NCBI RefSeq assembly: GCF_900167045.1
Contig: NZ_FUXJ01000004.1
Location: 110,099 to 174,098, forward strand
Direction: 5' to 3'
DNA length: 64,000 nucleotides
Source: Legionella maceachernii
GTDB lineage: Bacteria > Pseudomonadota > Gammaproteobacteria > Legionellales > Legionellaceae
Shown here piece after piece: positions 28,777 through 36,257 of this stretch (positions are counted from its first letter, which is position 1; the number at the start of each line of letters is the position of its first letter). Below the pieces are notes generated by a model that saw nothing but the letters and a program-made list of their open reading frames with translations, made no database searches and had not been told where the DNA came from. The position numbers and the translations under genes were made by a program.

Positions 28777-28950
28777 GCCTCAGTTGCTCTTCGCCTCCAC
28801 TAATATAATCTTCCATCACTAGGCACTTCTATCTATTGATTTATAACTCTCGATTCATCATGATAAAACTTCAGGTGTAACTGGAAACCTACATGTGGTC
28901 GATTCAGATCAACAGTTCTGTCTACTGATCAATTCATTTTAAGGATTAAT

Positions 28951-29349
28951 ATGTTAAAAAAATGCGTTTATATAGCTCTGGCCTTATTTTCATCAAGTGG
29001 CGTTGTCAACGCCTATCAAATCTCTCTTGAAGGAAAGTATGATTGTAAAGGTACTGAAATTGGCTCCAAAACTTCATTTCGTTGTGAGATGGTGATTAAC
29101 AAAACCGGCGAGACGTATGGCTCTAGCGCAACTTGCGATGATGGTAATTCTTATAAAGGAACGGGAATTTACGATAACAATACCCACATCTTGTCTTCTG
29201 GATTTATCAATCCAAAAAAGGCAAAAGAAACCGGTGTTGCGGTCACCTACATTAAAGTTGATGGGAGCATGACTACTGATTGGACCTATTTGAATAATAC
29301 CACTATCGGACATACTGCTTGCATTAAGAAAAGCACTAAATCCGAATGA
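28951..29349 (+). CDS. Small secreted hypothetical protein
   Basis: A 132-residue protein with a clear Sec signal peptide (MLKKCVYIALALFSSSGVVNA, cleavage likely after residue 21). The mature part is about 110 residues, probably beta-rich, with cysteines in YDCKG, FRCEM, ATCDD and TACIKK that could make two disulfides. I know no named family. AAGGATTAAT precedes the ATG. It is a single gene in a noncoding setting, probably periplasmic or exported to the medium. Confidence 0.7.
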   Translation: MLKKCVYIALALFSSSGVVNAYQISLEGKYDCKGTEIGSKTSFRCEMVINKTGETYGSSATCDDGNSYKGTGIYDNNTHILSSGFINPKKAKETGVAVTYIKVDGSMTTDWTYLNNTTIGHTACIKKSTKSE

Positions 29350-29371
29350 GCGTTAGTTTGTTTTACGTGCG

Positions 29372-29409
29372 GGTAACAGGTTGAAAGTATTACTCTCAAC
29401 ACTGTTACC
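29372..29409 (+). terminator. Possible stem-loop after the small secreted protein gene
   Basis: GGTAACAGGTTGA and TCAACACTGTTACC can pair with one bulge to form a stem of about 13 bp. No run of T follows, so intrinsic termination is uncertain. Confidence 0.4.
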
Positions 29410-29452
29410 GTTATCAATAAGAAGGCTGGAATGGGGTAAATTAGTTTTAGTC

Positions 29453-29644
29453 TTAAGGAGGCGTCACTTTGGAGGGAGGGACCTCTGAGGGACCGTTTTC
29501 CTTATCTACCTCAACAATTGTCGCTAAACTAGACTTGAAAAACTTACTTTTTCCGTTGGGTTCAGTTTTTTCTTTACTAGGTATTGCTATATTAGGCTTA
29601 AACTCGGTTTGTAATCGAATAGAACCATTAGTTATTTTTTTCAT
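29453..29644 (-). CDS. Small hypothetical protein, 63 residues
   Basis: The frame encodes a basic, proline- and lysine-rich 63-residue peptide (MKKITNGSIRLQTEF start, EVPPSKVTPP end). TAGGAAAATAA lies just before the ATG at a good Shine-Dalgarno distance, which favours this strand over an overlapping plus-strand frame. No domain, signal peptide or membrane span is seen, and it is probably disordered. Without comparison to other genomes it could be spurious. Confidence 0.4.
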   Translation of the reverse strand: MKKITNGSIRLQTEFKPNIAIPSKEKTEPNGKSKFFKSSLATIVEVDKENGPSEVPPSKVTPP

Positions 29645-29816
29645 TTATTTTCCTACACGATAATTGAGGTATTTCTTATCACTACTTAGCCCTTGAATCG
29701 CTTCAGGATACTAATGAGAGATTAGTGAGGCAATTGTATTAACTTATTAGCAAAAAGCAAATTTATTTTGCATATTATAATGAAATTAGACTCTTCCCAT
29801 TGCAAAAGGATCTATT

Positions 29817-30524
29817 GTGAATTTTCCCTACTCCGTAATTGACCTAACCCATACCTTGGATGAATTCTCGCCCTCATGGGAGCAACGATGCGGTTTTTCC
29901 ACTTCTTTATTAGAGGATTATAACGAATGCGATGGTCAGGTAAGCTTCCGAGTCCAGCAATTCAATACGCCCGCTGGTATTGGTACCCATGTGGATGCAC
30001 CAGCGCACTGCATGCCCCATGGACTAACGATAGATCAAATACCTTTATCACAATTGATTGCACCTGCTGTTGTGATTGATGTTTCCAAGAAAGCGCATGA
30101 ATCTTATTTTGTAAGCTTGAGAGATATTGAGGCTTTTGAAAAACGTCATGGTTTTATTTCAGAAGGAACGTTTGTTCTAATCAATACAGGATGGTCACGT
30201 TTTTGGACTCAACCAGAACGTTACCATAATCATCATCGATTTCCTTGCGTTTCCAAGGAAGCGGCAGCGTTTTTGACTTCACGAAATATTCTCGGACTGG
30301 GCATTGATACTTTATCTCCTGATAGAGCAGAAGGAGATTATCCTGTGCATCAATTGTTGTTAAGCGCTGGCAAACTTATTGTTGAAAATGCAGCTCACTT
30401 AGAACAGCTACCTGTAATTGGCAGTTTGATCATGATTCTCCCTATGAAAGTGAAGAATGCCACCGAGGCCCCCATCCGATTGCTTGGATTAATCCATCGA
30501 GTGAATGAGGCCTCATCGTTGTGA
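29817..30524 (+). CDS. Cyclase family protein (kynurenine formamidase-like)
   Basis: A 235-residue member of the cyclase/KynB metal-dependent hydrolase family. The metal-binding motif GIGTHVDAPAHC (near residue 53, pattern HxGTHxDxPxH) and later GIDTLSPD and YPVHQLLL elements are present. Members hydrolyse N-formylkynurenine or similar amides; the true substrate is unknown and no tryptophan catabolic genes are nearby. The start is GTG at 29817, seven bases after AAAGGA. A TATAAT box at 29776-29781 may be its -10. The stop codon falls at the first bases of a palindromic repeat copy, so the C-terminus may have been set by the repeat. Confidence 0.8.
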   Translation: MNFPYSVIDLTHTLDEFSPSWEQRCGFSTSLLEDYNECDGQVSFRVQQFNTPAGIGTHVDAPAHCMPHGLTIDQIPLSQLIAPAVVIDVSKKAHESYFVSLRDIEAFEKRHGFISEGTFVLINTGWSRFWTQPERYHNHHRFPCVSKEAAAFLTSRNILGLGIDTLSPDRAEGDYPVHQLLLSAGKLIVENAAHLEQLPVIGSLIMILPMKVKNATEAPIRLLGLIHRVNEASSL

Positions 30525-30586
30525 AGGATCTCCTGACGCAATGTATTGGCAAGAGTTGGGAGGTCCTTCGCTTTGCTCAGGATGAC
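30522..30586. repeat. Palindromic interspersed repeat, left arm shortened
   Basis: Same family as at 1-165: GAAGGATCTCCTG, a middle with GGCAAGAGTTGGGAGG, then TCCTTCGCTTTGCTCAGGAT. The first 12-15 bases of the left arm are missing, and the cyclase gene stop codon (30522-30524) forms the boundary. It could act as a terminator hairpin between two convergent genes. Confidence 0.8.
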
Positions 30587-30594
30587 AGCTTGCG

Positions 30595-31473
30595 TTAAAT
30601 AGAAAGCGTTGAAAATGCATCATCCAGTGCGCCTCGGTACTGGGAACACTTTGTCTTCCCCGCCTCATCATAGGCTAATTGCTCGCTTGCGGTAATTGCA
30701 ACATAAGGTAAGGGCTTAAATATAGTGGCATAAAATGGGTTATGATTTTTATCACCAAAGAAGCTTTCATCTTGTGGTAGTTTTTGCGTTGCCTGTATAA
30801 TTTTATTTAATTCAGTTTCGAGCAACTCGGCTTGCCCTTTGGTTTTACTTAAAAAGTGATAGGTTCCATACGCGCCTCCAATCACAAGCGGCAAACCCAC
30901 AATAAGCGGTACAATAGAGAAAATTGAGGCTAAAACCAATACTAGTCCTGTGACAACCGCTAATGCAGATAACACGGTATTACAGCCACTATCAGCTGTA
31001 GACAGTAACTGATGATTAAAGTTTGAAATTTGTTGAACAAATTGAATTAACCCCTGCTTTTTTTCAATAAAATTGATGTTTTGATATATGTCGTGATTAT
31101 GGCTTTGGTGACCCTGTATCGAAAGAAGATGAGATAGCATTTGATCAATAATGTAGGATAAATCGGTGATTTTCCCTTTACGGAAATAAGCCATAACAAT
31201 ATTGTGAAGCGTTTTTGACCATTGAGGCTGTGAATTAATAAATTCGCGCGCATAAGAGGTTAATTGTTGAGTGAATTCAGTAGGCAGTTCCCCACCAATA
31301 TTAAGCTCTTTTGTTGAAAAGAAACTAGAATATTTAGGTAGCCCCTCAACAAAGGGTTTATCTCTTACCGCCACAGAATTCAACAAGCTGGCATACATAT
31401 AAAATTTACCGAAGTGATCGGTAGCTTGCTTTTCAATTTGCTCGCATAATCGTGCTAATTGAGTAGATGGCAT
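30595..31473 (-). CDS. Membrane-associated hypothetical protein; possible effector
   Basis: A 292-residue protein without a recognised family. Residues 1-160 are helical and soluble. Two closely spaced hydrophobic helices follow at about 165-205 (LSALAVVTGLVLVLASI and VPLIVGLPLVIGGA), then a 90-residue polar tail. This hairpin-in-the-middle layout is common among Legionella effectors that sit on host membranes, but it proves nothing alone. It lies in a stretch of effector-like genes and is transcribed in the same direction as the TALE-like gene, 214 bp downstream of it. Confidence 0.6.
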   Translation of the reverse strand: MPSTQLARLCEQIEKQATDHFGKFYMYASLLNSVAVRDKPFVEGLPKYSSFFSTKELNIGGELPTEFTQQLTSYAREFINSQPQWSKTLHNIVMAYFRKGKITDLSYIIDQMLSHLLSIQGHQSHNHDIYQNINFIEKKQGLIQFVQQISNFNHQLLSTADSGCNTVLSALAVVTGLVLVLASIFSIVPLIVGLPLVIGGAYGTYHFLSKTKGQAELLETELNKIIQATQKLPQDESFFGDKNHNPFYATIFKPLPYVAITASEQLAYDEAGKTKCSQYRGALDDAFSTLSI

Positions 31474-31687
31474 TATTTAATCCTCATTCAAAATGTATGA
31501 ACTATATCATAAAATAATGAAAGTGATAGGATAGGAGCGAAGTTCGCGATACCACAATTTCATAAATACCCAATATTCCACAAATAAGAATTGTATTTAA
31601 TTTATTGATTTAATGAGTAAAAATGACGTGTCCGGAAGGATTAGGACCTCCAGATTGAATGTACTGCTAATAAAGCTTACCGACCCC

Positions 31688-34114
31688 TTACAAAATGAAT
31701 TCTGGTTCTAACTCAGGCATATAGGGTGGGTTAGTAATTTCTTCATCAAAACCTAACCCTGAGTCTTCATAAAAATCTAGACTTGAGAATGATGGCGATT
31801 TTTTATCTGAAGTGAGTGGAGTTGAAAAGAAGGCATGAGTATTGTTGACTGTTCTAGTGCCTTGAGCTTCTACAGAAGAATAAGTCGATTCGCTAGCAGA
31901 GCTAAGCCATCCATTAAGTTTAGTTTTATCAGTGACCGTGATGATGGCGATGCCTTCACATTTAGTTTTTTTACGGACTGTGATACCCATGGCAAGTTTT
32001 TGCGGTGCTTTGAGCATAAGCGCTTCAGCTGAAGCCATCTCAAGCCGTGGGTTGTCACTTTGAGCAAGCGTAGTCAAAGTGGAGATAAAGGTAGCGGATA
32101 ATGGTGTAGCGGTTTTTTTTCTTGGCGGTTGTTTCTGGTGAGCTGCTGCAATCTTTCTTTTTCTAGAATTAACTCCTGCTTCTGTTGCACTATTGTCAAT
32201 TTTTTCTTCGTTAGCAGCTGGTGTAGAAAAATTGGCTTGGGTTGCATCAAAATGCATAGAAGGGGAAAACAGTCCAATGCCTTCGATTTCTATCTGCAGA
32301 TCTAAAGGCTCAGTCGCGCTAATAAGGCGTAAAATAAAATCCATACAGTCATTGATCTTCTCTGCCTCATGCTGGTTTTCTGTCTCTTGCAAAAGCATTG
32401 GATCCGCTGAATCCTGAAAAAGGAATTGTTCTAATTCTTGTAGATTCTGATATTTTCTCTGGCCTTGTTGAAGAAATTTTTCTAAGGCATTTTGGCGGCC
32501 AAAATGATGGGGTTGAAGACATAAGTCATTGATTGCTTGCCATTGTTGCTCATCTAATAAAATAGAAAGATTAAGATGGCCGCTATGATGGTCAATAAGC
32601 CGTAAAAATTGCTCTTGAGAAAGCATATAGGGAGGTTGAGTCAGCATTGCATAATGCTTAATAGTCGCTTCAATATTACGCGAGCCGCCAATATGGGCTG
32701 CGATGCGTACAATTTGTTCCGCAGAAAAATCTAACTCCTTGAGTGCTTGATGCGCTTTTTGCACGGCTTCTATATTATGCGAACCACCAACATGCGCCGC
32801 AATACTTACGATTTGTTCTGCAGAAAAGCCTAAATCCTTAAGTGCTTGCTGTGCGAGTAGGACAGCTTTTATATTGAGTGAGCCGCCACCATGTCCCGCA
32901 ATACAAACAATTTGTTCCGTAGAAAAGCCTAACTCTTTGAGTATGTGCTGCGCTTGTTGCACGGCTTCTATATTGCGCGAACCACCATCATGAGCCACAA
33001 TACTTACGATCTGTTCTGCAGAAAAATTTAACTCTTTGAGTGTTTGGTGCGCTTGCAAAATGGCTTTTATATTGAGCGAGCCGCCACCATGAGCTGCGAT
33101 ATGCACGATTTGTTCCGCTGAAAAGCCTAACTCCTTGAGTACGTGCTGCGCTTGCTGGACGGCTTCTATATTGCGAGAACCGCCATCATGAGCCGCGATA
33201 CGCACGATTTGCTCCGCAGAAAAATCTAATTCCTTGAGTGCTTGTTGCGCTTGCAAGACGGCTTTTAGATTATGCGAGCCACCAATATGCGCCGCGATAC
33301 GCACGATTTGCTCCGCAGAAAAACCTAACTCTTTGAGTGCGTGATGCGCTTGCTGGATGGCTTCAATATTACGTGAGCCACCAATATGGGCCGCGATACG
33401 TACAATTTGTTCTGCAGAAAAATCTAATTCCTTGAGTGCTTGTTGTGCCTGTTGGACGGCTACAATGTTATGCGAGCCTCCCTTATGCGCTGCGATACGC
33501 ACGATTTGGTCTGCAGAAAAACCTAACTCCTTGAGGGCTTGCTGCGCTTGCTGGACCGCTTTTATATTGAGCGAGCCGCCAATATGCGCCGCTATACGCA
33601 CAATGTGTTTCGCAGAAAAACCTAACTCTTTAAGTGCTTGCTGCGCCTGTTGAACGGCATCTATATTGAGTGAGCCGCCATCATGAGCCGCGATACGGAC
33701 GATTTGTTCCGCAGAAAAATCAAGCTCCTTGAGTGCTTGGTGCGCTTGCAGGACGGCTTTTATATTGAGCGAACCGCCACCATGAGCTGCGACACGTACA
33801 ATTTGCTCTGAGGAATAACCTAAATTGGTAAGAGAATTATATTCATTTAGTGCAGTAGTAATATTTTTTGCGCCACCTTTTTGCGCAGCCATGCGAATAA
33901 TTTGCAGGTGAGTAAAGAAATTTACTAGTTGCTCATGGTCTTTAAGAACAGTTTTTACTGCGAGGCTCGATCCTTTTTTAATTAAGCGTTCAGCCAAATC
34001 TTGAGGATACCCCTTAATTTTTAATTCGTTAAGCGTTTGCGGATCTTGTGGCAAAGAAATCTTATTTTTTGTTGATTTAGCTTCAAGGTTTTTAGGCTGA
34101 TTGGTTTTAGGCAT
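31688..34114 (-). CDS. TALE-like DNA-binding repeat protein; putative nuclear effector
   Basis: An 808-residue protein. Layout: polar basic N-terminus (1-35), cryptic repeat -1 (36-66), degenerate repeat 0 (67-99, residues 12/13 = QK), twelve 33-residue repeats (100-495), a degenerate repeat (about 496-529, HH), a helical linker, a bipartite nuclear localisation signal (651-667, RKRK and PPRKK) and an acidic-hydrophobic tail (about 774-808, ending ELEPEFIL). The repeat consensus FS-x-EQIVRIA-x-H-[var]-GGS aligns position by position with TAL effector repeats (LTPxQVVAIAS-N-[var]-GGK): position 12 is always His and position 13 is G, D, I, K, I, I, D, G, D, G, V, I in order. The 33-residue length matches Mycetohabitans Bat proteins. 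Known TALEs bind DNA one base per repeat, in the nucleus. No Trp is present in repeat -1, so a 5' T requirement is doubtful. Function here is inferred. Confidence 0.85.
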   Translation of the reverse strand: MPKTNQPKNLEAKSTKNKISLPQDPQTLNELKIKGYPQDLAERLIKKGSSLAVKTVLKDHEQLVNFFTHLQIIRMAAQKGGAKNITTALNEYNSLTNLGYSSEQIVRVAAHGGGSLNIKAVLQAHQALKELDFSAEQIVRIAAHDGGSLNIDAVQQAQQALKELGFSAKHIVRIAAHIGGSLNIKAVQQAQQALKELGFSADQIVRIAAHKGGSHNIVAVQQAQQALKELDFSAEQIVRIAAHIGGSRNIEAIQQAHHALKELGFSAEQIVRIAAHIGGSHNLKAVLQAQQALKELDFSAEQIVRIAAHDGGSRNIEAVQQAQHVLKELGFSAEQIVHIAAHGGGSLNIKAILQAHQTLKELNFSAEQIVSIVAHDGGSRNIEAVQQAQHILKELGFSTEQIVCIAGHGGGSLNIKAVLLAQQALKDLGFSAEQIVSIAAHVGGSHNIEAVQKAHQALKELDFSAEQIVRIAAHIGGSRNIEATIKHYAMLTQPPYMLSQEQFLRLIDHHSGHLNLSILLDEQQWQAINDLCLQPHHFGRQNALEKFLQQGQRKYQNLQELEQFLFQDSADPMLLQETENQHEAEKINDCMDFILRLISATEPLDLQIEIEGIGLFSPSMHFDATQANFSTPAANEEKIDNSATEAGVNSRKRKIAAAHQKQPPRKKTATPLSATFISTLTTLAQSDNPRLEMASAEALMLKAPQKLAMGITVRKKTKCEGIAIITVTDKTKLNGWLSSASESTYSSVEAQGTRTVNNTHAFFSTPLTSDKKSPSFSSLDFYEDSGLGFDEEITNPPYMPELEPEFIL
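32114..32164 (-). other. Bipartite nuclear localisation signal within the TALE-like protein
   Basis: Encodes residues 651-667: the basic cluster RKRK, a ten-residue spacer, then RKK. This matches the classical importin-alpha bipartite pattern. It lies between the repeat array and the acidic tail, the same relative place as in Xanthomonas TAL effectors. Confidence 0.65.
32630..33817 (-). repeat. Twelve tandem 99-bp TALE-like repeat units
   Basis: Codons 100-495 of the TALE-like gene. Units are 33 codons with no indels and differ mainly at codons 13, 17, 20 and 23-27. Reading N to C the position 12/13 pairs are HG, HD, HI, HK, HI, HI, HD, HG, HD, HG, HV, HI. Using the known rule for residue 13 (G reads T, D reads C, I reads A, K probably G, V uncertain), the predicted target is TCAGAACTCTNA. 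Confidence 0.88.
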
Positions 34115-34306
34115 GGTTAAAATATTTACAAAACCATCATATTACTTAAATTAGAACAATATGTCTATAATAAGAGCATTAAAATCATTGAATTGTCAGA
34201 TCCATGAATTACTTTTAGCTTTTCCACAACCAATAATTTCTGATTATACAAGTCATCTTTTATGCCATGACCTATCAGAAAAGCATTTTAATAGCCTTAC
34301 TTACTT
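34115..34306. other. AT-rich upstream region of the TALE-like gene
   Basis: About 190 bp between the TALE-like start codon and a transposase remnant. It should hold the promoter of the minus-strand gene. Several TATTAT/TATAAT-like boxes occur but none pairs clearly with a -35 element. No gene is seen. Confidence 0.35.
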
Positions 34307-34513
34307 GCTTGCGAAGGCTTAGCAGCGATAAAAGAGCAATACTATTACTGTGTTTGAACGTGTATTTAAAGTATGGAATTCCTAATGCGATTCGCACAGA
34401 TAACGAAATCCCTTTTTCTGCTGTCCGGGCATTCATTGGGGTTAAGTAAGTTATCAGTATGGCCGCTATTCAATTTTGAATCAAAATTGGATTGGACTTT
34501 CAGACACTGCTGA
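34307..34513 (+). pseudogene. IS481-type transposase (integrase core) remnant
   Basis: In successive frames the DNA encodes CEGLAAIKEQYYYC, VFERVFK, then YGIPNAIRTDNEIPF and GLSKLSVWPLF. Joined, they follow the IS481-family segment CEALxxxKExYAFxVFERVFKEYGLPxAIRTDNG...GLSxLSVWW. At least three frameshifts and loss of both ends show a long-dead element. No terminal inverted repeats are found. Confidence 0.65.
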
Positions 34514-34553
34514 TTAACCATTTTTAAATTAAAGATCAAAGAGATATTTTAAT

Positions 34554-35233
34554 TTGACATTGGAAATCAATAAAAATGAAGATAATACAAATGTGGTAAA
34601 ATATATTCCAATAAAATCATTATGTAATCACATGTCTATCGAAAATGTTATTAAAGATTATTTAAACCAAATACAAGAGTTGATTTCTTTTCTTTGCAGT
34701 AATAATTGTAAAGATGAGAATCAGGAGGAATTAAAAAAACATCTTCAATACTCTATACCTATTATACTTCAACTCACAGGCTTCAATGTTGATAATAAAG
34801 AAACCTATAGTTTTTTAACTGATTTGCTCGGTATGTTGAATAAACATCAACTTGCAAATGAAATAAGCGTATTCACTCTTAGAGTATTTATTCAAGCTCT
34901 GGCAAATAAAGCGCTTTGGAGGGAACATGTTAATGGCAATGCTAAACAGATATTTCTTTTTTTAAAAGCATTTACAACTTTACCTCCCGAAATTAAGCAA
35001 ATGGTTAATTTAATCCGTTAACTGAGCCAGTAATTCGACTGTGGCAAGGCTATCGAAAATTTTTTGCGCAAAATGGCCGATTAATTACCCATGACGAAAA
35101 TTTTTTAATGATATTGGAAAAATTAGTTTCTGCTGAAACAAGTCAACAAATTGATGTACAACCTTTAATTGAAGCAGTGGTTTTAAGCGCAGTAGAAAAT
35201 TATAAAAATTCAAGAACTGACTGTATCAAATGA
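34554..35233 (+). pseudogene. Frameshifted hypothetical gene, effector-like remnant
   Basis: The first part (34554-35021) encodes about 155 helical residues starting from TTG 34554 or an in-frame ATG at 34632. A second frame (35009-35233) continues directly with FNPLTEPVIRLWQGYRKFF and 50 further residues. The overlap suggests one gene of about 225 codons split by a frameshift near 35010. I recognise no family. It is directly followed by a dispersed repeat shared with 40407-40546, so a longer parental gene may have been cut down. Confidence 0.5.
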
Positions 35234-35364
35234 TAGCAGTCGTCAAACACAAATTGGCCGTTCTCAAGGGTGATTTGTTTTTTCAAGATAAAACTGCATA
35301 AAGGGCTTCCTGAAAGAGGAATCCCTTTCAAAAGCCTATTCATTAATTTCAAGATTTTTAGAGA
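35227..35364 (+). repeat. Dispersed repeat, copy A (with 40407-40546)
   Basis: About 138 bp that aligns along its length with 40407-40546, roughly 85 percent identical by eye, including TTCAAGATAAAACTGCATAA and CTATTCATTAATTTCAAGA. One frame in both copies reads SLSKAYSLISR, so both are probably remnants of the same decayed coding sequence and not a mobile element. Confidence 0.65.
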
Positions 35365-35544
35365 TCGACAGATCAACAAATTAAAACTGTATTTCAAGAG
35401 GCAGGAGTCAAGCTAAATGAACCCTATATCGTGCCTGATTCAACATAGACATATAGAAAATATTTCCAATAGCGCTATCCGACTCACAATTGGCAATCAA
35501 ATAAAATAATCGGCTTTTAATGTTTGTAAATTAAGGATCTAACC

Positions 35545-36012
35545 ATGCCTGTCAATAGAGAAGCTCCATTACGGCTCTTTCATAATGGGGAAAAAATAAC
35601 GGACGCAACCATTCTTGGCACCTACCACCAAGAAGGCAAAGCGGACAGCAGCAAACATTTTGTACTCAAGCTCCACTCTATAAGAATCGCTTATTTTATC
35701 AAGGCAAGGAAATCACTGACTGTGTTAGAGGGCTTTAGCACTCCCCGAAGCACTGATGACCTGCCGAAAGCCCAGCAAAAGCGATTGATGCAAGAAGCTT
35801 CGCAGCAGCCTAATTCACTGGGTTGTTCTGCGCACACGCTCTTTCAACCACCAAATCAACACAAAAATCCTATGGGGCCTCTTGCCGGAGAAGGTCGCTT
35901 ATTGCAGCAAGGCGATTTGCTGAGCCGTAGATGGATAGAGGCCTATCACGTACTCGAGCAGGCTTTGCTGACGATGACGAATTCGACCAATGAGGCGAGC
36001 TTCACTTGTTAA
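35545..36012 (+). pseudogene. Shortened paralogue of the 49-residue-repeat gene
   Basis: A 155-codon open frame. It opens like the neighbour at 36258 (MPVNREAPLRLFHNGEKIT against MPVNRKVPLRLFHNGEEIT) and ends with the same C-terminal domain (SAHTLFQPPNQH, LLQQGDLLSRR, AYHVLEQAL). In the middle, a repeat fragment (LYKNRLFYQGKEITDC) is readable only in another frame (about 35675-35720), so internal deletions have removed most repeats. The surviving frame may still be translated. An AAGGATCTAACC leader before the ATG resembles that of the neighbour, showing that the promoter-proximal DNA was duplicated too. Function unknown. Confidence 0.6.
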
Positions 36013-36257
36013 TATCAGTCTTATGGTTTAAGTAGGTGAGTTAAAGTCATGAAAAATAGAGATCAGTCTTAGGTAGTCCCATTTTGGTCTCTTATAGATG
36101 AATAATATATCTCTTATTTCCGCTTTGCAGTTCAGTAGCAGCATGACCATCAAAAGAGAGTAGGCGTGAAAAAAGATTATAAAAAACCCTTATTGATTAA
36201 AAATTACCAATTAAGTAAAATAATAAACCTTAAATGCTTGTGTTAAGGTTGCTAACC

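Noticed and set aside
33357..33653. 98-codon open frame on the plus strand inside the TALE-like repeats
   Set aside because: It is the antisense shadow of the 99-bp repeats, whose length is a multiple of three; it has no ribosome-binding site and no independent support.
32630..33817. Regular 99-bp spacing as a possible CRISPR array or noncoding satellite
   Set aside because: The whole unit is a translated 33-codon repeat with changes at the codons expected for TALE-like proteins; there are no short repeats with unique spacers.
34115..34200. PmrA-like CTTAA boxes upstream of the TALE-like gene
   Set aside because: Such short AT-rich words are frequent here; the tandem spacing needed was not convincing.
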